Shown here: one piece after another, positions 17,206 to 24,974 of the stretch
Numbering within the stretch: position 1 is the stretch's first letter
How the letters are laid out: each line of letters begins with the position of its first letter
Source: Limivivens faecihominis
Lineage (GTDB): Bacteria > Bacillota > Clostridia > Lachnospirales > Lachnospiraceae
Assembly (NCBI RefSeq): GCF_020686945.1
Contig: NZ_JAJEPR010000012.1
Location: 33,251 to 97,250, forward strand
DNA: 64,000 nucleotides
Direction of reading: 5' to 3'
The notes under the pieces: model-generated
The model's database searches: none
Told to the model about the DNA's origin: nothing
The model's input: only the letters and a program-made list of their open reading frames with translations
Program-made: the position numbers and the translations under genes

Positions 17206-18399
17206 ATGCTGAAAGGAAAAACCGTTGTCCTGGGAGTGACGGGAAGCATCGCGGCCTATAAGGCGGCAAACCTGGCCAGTATGCTGGTGAAGCTTCACGC
17301 CGACGTTCATGTGATCATGACGAAAAACGCCACGAATTTCATTCATCCCATCACTTTCGAGACCCTGACCAACCATAAATGTCTGGTGGATACCTTTGAC
17401 CGGAATTTTCAGTACAGCGTGGAGCATGTAGCTCTGGCGAAAAAGGCCGACGTCATGATGATCGCTCCGGCGACAGCCAACGTCATCGGAAAGCTGGCCG
17501 GCGGCATCGCCGACGACATGCTGACTACGACGGCTCTCGCCTGCACCTGCCCCAAGCTCATTGCTCCGGCCATGAACACCCGGATGTTTGAAAATTCCAT
17601 CGTTCAGGACAACCTGAAAAAACTCACCCTCAACGATTATCAGGTGATCCAGCCCGCCGTGGGCTTCCTGGCCTGCCGCGACGAGGGAGCCGGAAAGCTT
17701 CCGAAAGAGGAAGAGCTTCTGGAGTACATTTTAAAAGAGATCGCCTGTGAAAAAGACATGAAAGGCCTCAGGGTTCTGGTGACGGCCGGGCCGACGATGG
17801 AGGCCATGGACCCGGTTCGCTACATCACGAATCATTCCACTGGAAAAATGGGCTACGCCATAGCCAGAAACTGTATGCTCCGCGGTGCGGACGTGACGCT
17901 TGTGACCGGACAGACCAGCATTGAGAAGCCCCGCTTTGTCAACATCGTGCCGATTGAGAGTGCGAGAGAGATGTTCGAGGAAGTGACGGGCCGCGCGCCT
18001 GAGCAGGATATTATCATCAAGGCAGCTGCCGTGGCCGATTACCGTCCCCAGACCGTCAGCGTCGAGAAGGTGAAAAAAAGCGGCGACCACATGACGCTGG
18101 AGCTGGAAAAGACCGACGATATCCTGAAATACTTAGGCGAGCACAAAAAAGAGGGTCAGTTCCTCTGTGGCTTTTCCATGGAGACCGAACATATGCTGGA
18201 GAATTCCAGGGCGAAGCTCAAAAAGAAAAATCTTGACATGATCGTGGCCAACAACCTCAAACAGGCCGGTGCTGGTTTCGGTACGGACACCAATGTGATC
18301 ACAATGATCACGCCGGAGGAGGAGATTTCTCTGGACCTCATGTCCAAGGAAGAAGCCGCTGGAAAGATTCTGGACGAGATCTTAAAACTTCGGGGGTGA
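17206..18399 (+). CDS. coaBC: Bifunctional phosphopantothenoylcysteine decarboxylase/synthetase
   Basis: A 397-residue fusion enzyme. The N-terminal CoaC flavoprotein domain (about 1–185) has GVTGSIAAYKAANL, the catalytic His in YSVEHVALAKKAD, PAMNTRMFENS (the PXMNXXMW-type motif with F for W) and the substrate clamp Cys in GFLACRDEGAGKLP. The C-terminal CoaB domain (about 190–397) starts with VLVTAGPTMEAMDPVRYITNHSTGKMG and carries AAAVADYRP and the KxKK-type motif. It converts 4'-phosphopantothenate to 4'-phosphopantetheine via the cysteine adduct. AGAAGGAGAA precedes the ATG. The next gene starts 4 bases after the stop. Confidence 0.96.
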   Translation: MLKGKTVVLGVTGSIAAYKAANLASMLVKLHADVHVIMTKNATNFIHPITFETLTNHKCLVDTFDRNFQYSVEHVALAKKADVMMIAPATANVIGKLAGGIADDMLTTTALACTCPKLIAPAMNTRMFENSIVQDNLKKLTLNDYQVIQPAVGFLACRDEGAGKLPKEEELLEYILKEIACEKDMKGLRVLVTAGPTMEAMDPVRYITNHSTGKMGYAIARNCMLRGADVTLVTGQTSIEKPRFVNIVPIESAREMFEEVTGRAPEQDIIIKAAAVADYRPQTVSVEKVKKSGDHMTLELEKTDDILKYLGEHKKEGQFLCGFSMETEHMLENSRAKLKKKNLDMIVANNLKQAGAGFGTDTNVITMITPEEEISLDLMSKEEAAGKILDEILKLRG

Positions 18400-18403
18400 G
18401 AGC

Positions 18404-18631
18404 ATGAAAGAATACGAAGCAATCCTGGAGATCATCAACCAGTGTCCGCTCAACAGGGACAGAGATACCTTTTTTGAGGAGATCAAGACCGACGATCTGG
18501 ACGAGTTTGTGAAGAAAAAATTCGCCGGACAGGAAATTACCTATGACAAAACCGTGGCAAAGGATGGTTCGGTGATCTTCGACCTGATGGTCAGCGGGAT
18601 TCATCAGCGTTATACTTTTACCGAGATATGA
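18404..18631 (+). CDS. Small conserved-looking protein, function unknown
   Basis: A 75-residue acidic protein with no signal peptide, membrane segment or cysteine. The sequence reads as a compact alpha/beta fold (AILEIINQCPLNRDRDTFFEEI…, ending DLMVSGIHQRYTFTEI). I do not recognise it. It begins 4 bases after coaBC with GGGGGTGAG upstream and is followed after 11 bases by the hydrolase gene, so it is part of the coaBC operon. Codon use matches its neighbours. Confidence 0.75.
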   Translation: MKEYEAILEIINQCPLNRDRDTFFEEIKTDDLDEFVKKKFAGQEITYDKTVAKDGSVIFDLMVSGIHQRYTFTEI

Positions 18632-18642
18632 GGTGATAGAAT

Positions 18643-19614
18643 ATGAAGAAAAAGAACATCATACTGGGCGTTCTGGTAGCGGGGACGGCGGCAGCTTTCA
18701 CCGGTGCGGGAGCCGTTTTCCACAACATCATCGTGCGGAAAAAGCAGGAGCCGACGGATATCATTGTGGCCCCGGATGCGGTGAACGGAGCGGAGAGAAA
18801 ACAGCTCTGGACGGAGAGCAACTGCTGGTTAAATGAGCGGGGAAGCGAGAAAGTTTCGATTCAGTCCTTTGATGGCCTGATCCTGAGAGGTGAGTTTTTC
18901 GAAGGCGAGGGCGAGCCGGATTCCACGGTGCTTCTGGTCCACGGCTACCGCTGCAACCGCCGGAGAGAATATGCAGCCATTGCGCGTTTCTATCTGGAAG
19001 CCGGTTACAACGTGCTTCTGGTGGACAACCGGGCCCACGGGGAAAGCGACGGCCGTTACATCGGCTTCGGCATCCTGGACCGGGAAGACTGCTACCGATG
19101 GGTGCGCTTTCTGGATGACCGTTTCGACGGAAAACAGAACATTTTCCTCCATGGAATCTCCATGGGAGCAGCTACAGTGCTCATGGCATCCAACCTCTGC
19201 CTTCCCATGTCCGTACGGGGCATCGTGGAGGACTGTGGCTTCACTTCTCCCGAGGAGGAGTTTCAGCATGTGCTGAAGCAGAGCGGAAAAGGCTATTTAA
19301 GCAGGCCGCTGATCTGGCTGACGAACCTCTTCTGCAAGGCTTTGGCAGGCTATGGTTTTTCCGACTTTTCTTCCAACGACTGTATCGCCGAGAGCCGGCT
19401 TCCGGTGCTGGTGATTCACGGGGAGAAGGATGATTTCGTGCCCACGGGCATGGGCAAAAAGATTTATCAGGCCGCAGCCGGTGAGAAGGAGATCTGGATC
19501 GCCAAAGGCGCAGGCCACGCGGAGAGTTACTATCTCCACAGGGAGGAATACGAGCATAAAGTGCTGGGATTTTTCCACAGATCCATAGAAGCAGATGCTT
19601 ATGCAGAAGATTAG
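18643..19614 (+). CDS. Membrane-anchored alpha/beta hydrolase
   Basis: A 323-residue serine hydrolase. An N-terminal hydrophobic segment (about 5–27) anchors it. The nucleophile elbow is GISMGA (GxSxG), the oxyanion HG motif is LLVHGYRCNRR, and the likely Asp and His are in HGEKDDFVP and GAGHAESY. This matches the YqkD/BAAT-like family of Firmicutes hydrolases. The substrate is unknown. RBS GAGGTGATAG precedes the ATG. Confidence 0.85.
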   Translation: MKKKNIILGVLVAGTAAAFTGAGAVFHNIIVRKKQEPTDIIVAPDAVNGAERKQLWTESNCWLNERGSEKVSIQSFDGLILRGEFFEGEGEPDSTVLLVHGYRCNRRREYAAIARFYLEAGYNVLLVDNRAHGESDGRYIGFGILDREDCYRWVRFLDDRFDGKQNIFLHGISMGAATVLMASNLCLPMSVRGIVEDCGFTSPEEEFQHVLKQSGKGYLSRPLIWLTNLFCKALAGYGFSDFSSNDCIAESRLPVLVIHGEKDDFVPTGMGKKIYQAAAGEKEIWIAKGAGHAESYYLHREEYEHKVLGFFHRSIEADAYAED

Positions 19615-19644
19615 ATTATTAAATTGCCACAGGAGGATATAAAA

Positions 19645-20505
19645 ATGGCAGAAAAAAGCTGCAGCAATCAGGGCTGCACAAAGGAGAGCTGCGAGGGATG
19701 CCCCTCCAAGAAGACCAGCTTTCTGGTAGACCAGAATATTTATTCCAATGTAAGACACGTCATCGGCGTGGTCAGCGGAAAAGGCGGCGTCGGTAAATCC
19801 ATGGTGACCGCCACCCTGGCAAACCGCATGACAGAGAAAGGCTTCCGGGTAGGTATCCTGGATGCGGATATCACAGGCCCGTCCATCCCGAAAATGTACG
19901 GCCTTCACGGACCGGCCGTGGCTGACGATAACGGCATCATTCCCGTTGTCACCGAGAACGGCATCAAGGTCATGTCCTTAAATCTTCTCGTTCCCAACGA
20001 GGAGGATCCGGTGATCTGGAGAGGACCGGTCATCGCCAACATGGTAAAACAGTTCTGGAGCGATGTGATCTGGGGCGAACTGGACTTCCTGTTCGTGGAT
20101 ATGCCGCCAGGAACCGGTGATGTACCACTGACGGTCTTCCAGTCCCTTCCGGTGGAAGGCATCGTTATCGTTTCTTCACCCCAGGATCTGGTACGCATGA
20201 TCGTGACCAAGGCCTTCAACATGGCAAAAGCCATGAAAATTCCGGTACTCGGCATCGTGGAGAACTACAGCTACCTTGTCTGTCCGGATTGCGGCAAGAA
20301 GATCTCTGTCTTCGGCGAGAGCCATATCGACGAGATTGCCGCTTCCCTTGAGACCGAGGTTCTCGGAAAAATGCCCATCGACCCGTCTCTTGCTTCCCTG
20401 GCAGACGGCGGAAAATTCTCCGGGCAGAAAGATACGCACCTGGATGCAGCTGTGGAAAAGCTCTACAAGCTCTACCGTGAGAATCCCAAAGACGACGAAG
20501 AATAA
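19645..20505 (+). CDS. mrp: Mrp/NBP35-family Fe–S cluster carrier ATPase
   Basis: A 286-residue P-loop ATPase of the Mrp/ApbC type, which holds and transfers Fe–S clusters. The deviant Walker A motif GKGGVGKS lies at about 44–51, switch II is DMPPGTGD, and the cluster-binding CxxC is in CPDCGKK near the C terminus. An extra Cys-rich N terminus (C at about 5, 10, 15, 18) is typical of clostridial members and could bind a second cluster. The start at 19645 follows AGGAGG; the upstream ATG has none. Confidence 0.93.
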   Translation: MAEKSCSNQGCTKESCEGCPSKKTSFLVDQNIYSNVRHVIGVVSGKGGVGKSMVTATLANRMTEKGFRVGILDADITGPSIPKMYGLHGPAVADDNGIIPVVTENGIKVMSLNLLVPNEEDPVIWRGPVIANMVKQFWSDVIWGELDFLFVDMPPGTGDVPLTVFQSLPVEGIVIVSSPQDLVRMIVTKAFNMAKAMKIPVLGIVENYSYLVCPDCGKKISVFGESHIDEIAASLETEVLGKMPIDPSLASLADGGKFSGQKDTHLDAAVEKLYKLYRENPKDDEE

Positions 20506-20515
20506 GAAAAAGAAA

Positions 20516-20548
20516 AAAGCGTTTCGGTGAAAAACCGGGACGCTTTTT
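20516..20548 (+). terminator. Terminator after mrp
   Basis: AAAAGCGTTTCGG pairs with CCGGGACGCTTTTT around a 7-base loop. It lies between convergent genes and can work in both directions. Confidence 0.85.
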
Positions 20549-20565
20549 CTCTTTCCGGCGGAAAA

Positions 20566-21018
20566 CTATTCGGAAAACACGCTGCCTTCCGCCTGGTCCA
20601 GGGCCTTTTCGATGGCGTTTAAGAGGATGCCGGCGGTGTATTTTCCCGTGGCCTCCCAGGTGATATCCTTCGTGGACTGTTTTTCCAGAATCTGGGCTTC
20701 CAGCTCTTCCACAGCCGGGCGGATCAGCGGGTACATGGTGGAGGTGGTTTCGCTGAGATTGTTAAGATCGATGGCTTTGATCCGGTCCGGATCGACGGTC
20801 ACGGTCACATCCACCACCGTGTCACCGAGGGTCACAGGAGAGGAGTAGACGCCGGCCGTGTAGCGCTCGGTGGAGATGGACGTCCGCTTCTCCGGCGCCT
20901 TTTCTGTGCGGAACATCAGCACCAGAAGGACGATCAGGACCACCGCCAGAAACAGAAAAATTCCCGTATAGACCAGTTCCCGCATTTTCAGTACCAGGAT
21001 TTTCGGCTTGGACTGCAA
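20566..21018 (-). CDS. Membrane-anchored FMN_bind-like protein
   Basis: A 150-residue protein with one transmembrane segment (about 16–37) and an extracellular domain resembling FMN_bind (VDVTVTVDPDRIKAIDLNN…, ending AGILLNAIEKALDQA). In flavinylated members the FMN-attachment sequence is S-G-A-T before a Y; here the equivalent is WEATGKYTAG, so covalent flavin is doubtful. The start is TTG, supported by AAGGAGG seven bases upstream. It diverges from the germination protein at 21169. The family assignment is moderate. Confidence 0.7.
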   Translation of the reverse strand: MQSKPKILVLKMRELVYTGIFLFLAVVLIVLLVLMFRTEKAPEKRTSISTERYTAGVYSSPVTLGDTVVDVTVTVDPDRIKAIDLNNLSETTSTMYPLIRPAVEELEAQILEKQSTKDITWEATGKYTAGILLNAIEKALDQAEGSVFSE

Positions 21019-21168
21019 GGTGAAACCTCCTTATTTGAAAGAAATTTTTTCCTCAGTGCATTGTATTTTTCCAGACACGCTTTTAGACCAGCATAAATTT
21101 TTTCAAAAAAGGAAATACTGCCTCTCAGAACAGACTTCCCGGGAAAAGGGAAGAGAAAAGAGGAGACC

Positions 21169-22584
21169 ATGAGACGGGAAATTGCAGAAAGCCTGGAGAA
21201 AAACAGGCATGAGATGGAAGAACGGCTCCAGCTGACGAAAAATTTTGACCTGGTGGAGCGGAAACTGAAGGTGGGAGACCGGGATGCCTGCCTCTATTTT
21301 GTGGACGGCTTTGTGAAGGATGAGGTGCTGGAAAAGCTCATGGAGTTTTTTCAGAGCTTAAAGCCGGAACTTCTGCTGGAAAATGGCAAGGCTTTCAGCG
21401 GGATTTTTGTCCCCTATGTGGAGGTGGACATTTTAAACTCCTTTGAGGAGCTGACGACTCAGCTGCTCTCCGGCGTGGCCTGTCTTCTCATCGACGGGAT
21501 TCCGTGCTGCGTGGCGGTGGACTGCCGGACCTATCCCATGCGGAGCGTGGAGGAGCCGGAAAAAGACAAGGTTCTCCGGGGGTCCAGGGATGGTTTTGTG
21601 GAGACGCTGGTCTTTAATACGGCCCTGATCCGCCGGAGAATCCGTACGCCGAAGCTCTCAATGGAGATTCTGACTACCGGAAAGCTCTCGAAGACCGACA
21701 TTGTCCTCTGTTACCTCGACGACCGGGTGGACCGGGAGCTCTTAAGCCTGGTGAAAAACCGGATTCAGCAGCTGAAGGTGGAGGCCCTCACGATGAATCA
21801 GGAGAGCCTGGCGGAGTGCCTTTTCCGGGGGCGCTGGTTCAATCCTTTTCCGAAATTTAAGTATACGGAGCGGCCTGACGCGGCGGCAGCGGGGATTCTG
21901 GAAGGAAAACTCGTGATTCTTGTGGATAATTCCCCTTCGGCTATGATCCTTCCGGCCTCGGTTTTTGACATTATGGAGGAGGCGGATGATTTCTATTTTC
22001 CGCCGGTGACGGGAACTTACTTAAGGCTCACGCGGTTTTTCATCGGGCTGATGACGATTTTCCTGACGCCGGTCTGGCTGCTTCTCATGCAAAATCCGGA
22101 GTGGATTCCAAAAGACTTTCAGTTTATCCGTGTGTCTGAGGAGATCAACATTCCGATCTTTTTCCAACTGCTGATTCTGGAACTGGCCATCGATGGCCTC
22201 AAGCTGGCGGCCATCAACACGCCCTCGAATCTCACGACACCTTTGAGTGTTATCGCCGCCATCGTGGTGGGAGAATTTGCCGTGAAATCCGGCTGGTTCA
22301 ACTCGGAAACGATGCTCTATATGGCTTTTGTGGCGATGGCAAACTATATGCAGGCGGACTATGAACTGGGCTATGCCCTGAAATTTATGCGACTGCTCCT
22401 TCTCGTACTGACGGCCATCCTGAATCAGTGGGGCCTGCTCTTAGGCTTCGTTCTGGTCTGCGTTTTCCTTGCGACAAACCGGACGATTTCCGGCGGGAGC
22501 TACCTTGCGCCGCTGCTTCCCTTCAATGGGAAACAGTTCACCAGGCGGTTTTTCCGAAAGAGGCTCACACACTTTTACGACTGA
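21169..22584 (+). CDS. GerA/SpoVAF-family spore germination protein
   Basis: A 471-residue protein. The N-terminal soluble domain (about 1–280) contains NFDLVERKLKVGDRDACLYFVDG, and the C-terminal part has four or five membrane helices (about 285–445) with the family block INTPSNLTTPLSVIAAIVVGEFAV. This is the GerABKA family, the A-subunit of germinant receptors and SpoVAF. The gene is alone, with no B or C receptor subunit beside it, and its length fits SpoVAF as well as GerA. It acts in the spore inner membrane during germination. It shows that the organism can sporulate or descends from sporulators. Confidence 0.9.
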   Translation: MRREIAESLEKNRHEMEERLQLTKNFDLVERKLKVGDRDACLYFVDGFVKDEVLEKLMEFFQSLKPELLLENGKAFSGIFVPYVEVDILNSFEELTTQLLSGVACLLIDGIPCCVAVDCRTYPMRSVEEPEKDKVLRGSRDGFVETLVFNTALIRRRIRTPKLSMEILTTGKLSKTDIVLCYLDDRVDRELLSLVKNRIQQLKVEALTMNQESLAECLFRGRWFNPFPKFKYTERPDAAAAGILEGKLVILVDNSPSAMILPASVFDIMEEADDFYFPPVTGTYLRLTRFFIGLMTIFLTPVWLLLMQNPEWIPKDFQFIRVSEEINIPIFFQLLILELAIDGLKLAAINTPSNLTTPLSVIAAIVVGEFAVKSGWFNSETMLYMAFVAMANYMQADYELGYALKFMRLLLLVLTAILNQWGLLLGFVLVCVFLATNRTISGGSYLAPLLPFNGKQFTRRFFRKRLTHFYD

Positions 22585-22655
22585 GCGCATAAAAATGAGT
22601 TCCCCGGCCAATACTTTCAGTGGACGAAAAAATAAGAGAAAGAAGGAGACAGTAT

Positions 22656-23081
22656 ATGAAACAACTGAAAAAAAGAATTCTGACGGCACTTCTGGTGGTA
22701 TCGGCGGCCGCCCTTGTGGGCTGCGGCAATAACAACACCACAGCCACCGAGAAAAGCACCACCCGCACCACCGAGACTGAGACGAAGAAGACCACAGAGA
22801 AAGAGACCGCCGCCACCGAAAAGACCACGAAGGCCATGAGTGACACGGAAGACACCAGAACCACCGAAAAAGGCAAAACTGGCACCACCACGGAGACCGG
22901 CGTTGTGGATGAGCTGGGAGATGACATCCTGAACGGAGCGGAAGATGTCGGAGATGGTATCATAGACGGAGCCGAGGATCTGGGAAATGATCTTATGGAG
23001 CCGGGCAACGGAGCCGGAACTGGCGGCAGAACCGCAGGAAACGGCGCGGGAACGACGGGTACCGGAATGGCAGGAGACTGA
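22656..23081 (+). CDS. Thr/Glu-rich lipoprotein of unknown function
   Basis: A 141-residue lipoprotein with a lipobox LVGCG (Cys at about 24). The mature part is low complexity: a Thr/Lys/Glu-rich stretch (about 28–80), an acidic segment with repeated DDILNGAEDVGDGIIDGAEDL-like units, and a Gly/Thr/Asn-rich tail. No enzymatic motif is visible; it may be a spacer or wall-spanning protein. AGAAGGAGAC supports this start. It follows the germination gene by 71 bases and precedes a strong terminator, so a spore-linked role is possible but unproved. Confidence 0.8.
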   Translation: MKQLKKRILTALLVVSAAALVGCGNNNTTATEKSTTRTTETETKKTTEKETAATEKTTKAMSDTEDTRTTEKGKTGTTTETGVVDELGDDILNGAEDVGDGIIDGAEDLGNDLMEPGNGAGTGGRTAGNGAGTTGTGMAGD

Positions 23082-23091
23082 TCAGCGCGGG

Positions 23092-23127
23092 AAAAGAGCT
23101 TTCGGGAAAGAGACGAAAGCTCTTTTC
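23092..23127 (+). terminator. Terminator after the lipoprotein gene
   Basis: AAAAGAGCTTTCG pairs with CGAAAGCTCTTTT around a 10-base loop. Confidence 0.85.
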
Positions 23128-23179
23128 AATCTCAGAAAATCGCGCTATACTGTCGAAAAAAGCACAGGAGTGAACACAA

Positions 23180-23953
23180 ATGAGATTTCGGCCATGCATT
23201 GACATACATAACGGAAAAGTAAAACAGATCGTGGGCGGCTCCCTGAAGGATCAGGGAGACCAGGCGGCGGAGAATTTTGTGGCGGAGCAGGATGCGGCCT
23301 GGTATGCGTCTCTTTATAAGGAAAAGAAACTCTCCGGCGGCCATGTGATTCTTTTAAATCCGGCCTCCTCTCCTTATTACGAGACAACCAAGGCCCAGGC
23401 CATGAAAGCCCTTGCTGCCTGGCCCGGCGGTTTTCAGATCGGCGGCGGTATCCACGATGAAAACGCGGAAGAGTTTTTAAGAGCAGGGGCTTCCCAAGTC
23501 ATTGTCACGAGCTTTGTCTTCAAGGACGGTCAGTTCAAAGAGGAGAACCTGAACCGGCTGGTTCATGCCGTGGGAAAAGAACAGCTGGTGCTGGACTTAA
23601 GCTGCCGGAAAAAAGACGACGCCTACTATATCGTCACTGACCGCTGGCAGAAATTTACGGACGTGCGTCTGACCCCGGCGATTCTGGACGAACTCTCCGG
23701 AAGCTGCGCGGAGTTTCTGATCCATGCCGTGGATGTAGAGGGAAAAGCCTCCGGCATTGAAAAAGAGCTGGCAGAAATACTGGGCAGCTGGGGGAAAATC
23801 CCCGTCACTTACGCCGGCGGTGTGGGAAGCTTTGACGACCTCAGAGACTTGAAAAAGCTTGGCCAAAACCATCTGGATGTGACTATCGGCAGTGCCCTGG
23901 ATCTCTTCGGGGGCCAGATGAAGTTTGAGGAAGTGCTGGCTTACTGCAAGTGA
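23180..23953 (+). CDS. hisA: Eukaryote-type HisA (ProFAR isomerase)
   Basis: A 257-residue TIM-barrel protein resembling the eukaryotic/His6 branch of 1-(5-phosphoribosyl)-5-[(5-phosphoribosylamino)methylideneamino]imidazole-4-carboxamide isomerase. It starts FRPCIDIHNGKVKQIVGGSL (catalytic Asp in CIDIHNGKVKQ), with GGFQIGGGIHDENA and ending VTYAGGVGSFDDL and IGSALDLFGG, the second phosphate site. It would catalyse the fourth step of histidine synthesis. No other his gene is nearby, which is unusual for a bacterium. AGGAG precedes the ATG. Confidence 0.88.
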   Translation: MRFRPCIDIHNGKVKQIVGGSLKDQGDQAAENFVAEQDAAWYASLYKEKKLSGGHVILLNPASSPYYETTKAQAMKALAAWPGGFQIGGGIHDENAEEFLRAGASQVIVTSFVFKDGQFKEENLNRLVHAVGKEQLVLDLSCRKKDDAYYIVTDRWQKFTDVRLTPAILDELSGSCAEFLIHAVDVEGKASGIEKELAEILGSWGKIPVTYAGGVGSFDDLRDLKKLGQNHLDVTIGSALDLFGGQMKFEEVLAYCK

Positions 23954-24011
23954 ATTGTTGTTACAAAGATGCAAAAACTTTATAAAAAATAGAAAATTTT
24001 TGTATAGTTTC

Positions 24012-24040
24012 TTGTAATGTGCACCTCTGTATGGTATAAT
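24012..24040 (+). promoter_or_regulatory. hpf promoter
   Basis: TTGTAA, 17 bases and a perfect TATAAT lie 80 bases upstream of the hpf start. Confidence 0.7.
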
Positions 24041-24119
24041 GGACTTATACAACCGGGAAGCAGAAAATAATTCTTTCAGAATTCCCGGATGTGAATTTAT
24101 TGACAAAGGAGTTGAGCTT

Positions 24120-24647
24120 ATGCGTTTTACAATCAGTGGTAAGAACATCGAGGTAACAGACGGCCTTCGCAGTGCCGTGACAGACAAGCTTGGAAAATTG
24201 GAAAGATACTTCACTCCTGAGACTGAGATCATTGTAACCATGAGTGTAGAGAAGGAAAGGCAGAAGATCGAGGTGACGATCCCGGTGAAAGGCAACATCA
24301 TCCGTTCCGAACAGGTCAGCAACGATATGTATGTATCCATCGACCTGGTGGAGGAAGTCATTGAGCGTCAGCTTCGCAAATATAAGAACAAGATCGTAGA
24401 GAAACATCAGGACGGCGGAAACTTCCGTCAGGAGTTTATTGAGAAAGAAGTTGAGGATGAGGAAGAGATCAAGATCATCCGTACCAAACACTTCGGAATC
24501 AAACCCATGTATCCGGAAGATGCCTGCGTACAGATGGAGCTTCTGGGACACAACTTCTTCGTATTCCGCAATGCAGAGAACGACGAGGTCTGCGTGGTTT
24601 ATAAGAGAAAAGGCAATACCTACGGACTGATCGAGCCGGAGTGCTAA
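24120..24647 (+). CDS. hpf: Long-form ribosome hibernation promoting factor
   Basis: A 175-residue HPF. The N-terminal S30AE domain (about 1–100) contains RFTISGKNIEVTDGLRSAV and DMYVSIDLVEEVIERQLRKYK. The C-terminal dimerisation domain (about 120–175) contains KPMYPEDACVQMELLGHNFFVFRN. Long HPF binds the 30S decoding site and pairs ribosomes into inactive 100S dimers in stationary phase. The start at 24120 follows AAAGGAG. In Bacilli and Clostridia the next genes are normally secA and prfB; here 8 kb of foreign DNA intervenes. Confidence 0.96.
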   Translation: MRFTISGKNIEVTDGLRSAVTDKLGKLERYFTPETEIIVTMSVEKERQKIEVTIPVKGNIIRSEQVSNDMYVSIDLVEEVIERQLRKYKNKIVEKHQDGGNFRQEFIEKEVEDEEEIKIIRTKHFGIKPMYPEDACVQMELLGHNFFVFRNAENDEVCVVYKRKGNTYGLIEPEC

Positions 24648-24669
24648 GAAAATAATCAAGATAGATGGA

Positions 24670-24697
24670 GAGAGTGGACGGTGTCCACTCTCTTTTT
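24670..24697 (+). terminator. hpf terminator
   Basis: A perfect 10-bp stem GAGAGTGGAC/GTCCACTCTC with a 3-base loop and five T. The AT-rich island begins directly after it. Confidence 0.92.
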
Positions 24698-24739
24698 AAA
24701 AGATATTTTTATGAAAAATCTCTGCAGTAAATATAAGAA

Positions 24740-24970
24740 TTAATTATTATAGTTCACATCAATCCAGTATGGATCTGCCCATACACCTTTGGTTTCATTC
24801 CAACGACGTTTCTGTAATTTTCCATTATTTACACGATATCTTGTAACATATACATCACTATAGGGAGCGATAGACGTGGTATTGGAGATTTGCTGGGCAT
24901 TTGAAATAAGGACGCTTTGATTGGATAAAACTATTAGTGACAATAATACAGCAATAAAAATTTTCTTCAT
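24740..24970 (-). CDS. Small exported peptide of the BlaI/BlaR1 operon
   Basis: A 76-residue peptide with a signal sequence (about 1–25, cleavage likely after ISNA). The ~51-residue mature part is basic and aromatic: YVTRYRVNNGKLQKRRW and a W-x-DPYW motif near the end. It has no cysteine. It starts 4 bases after the BlaR1-like gene with AGGAGGAAA upstream, so it is translated from the same message. A plausible role is as ligand or modulator of the protease's outer domain, or as a secreted effector; this is inference from position. No known family is asserted. The gene is strongly AT-rich. Confidence 0.75.
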   Translation of the reverse strand: MKKIFIAVLLSLIVLSNQSVLISNAQQISNTTSIAPYSDVYVTRYRVNNGKLQKRRWNETKGVWADPYWIDVNYNN

Positions 24971-24974
24971 AGAA

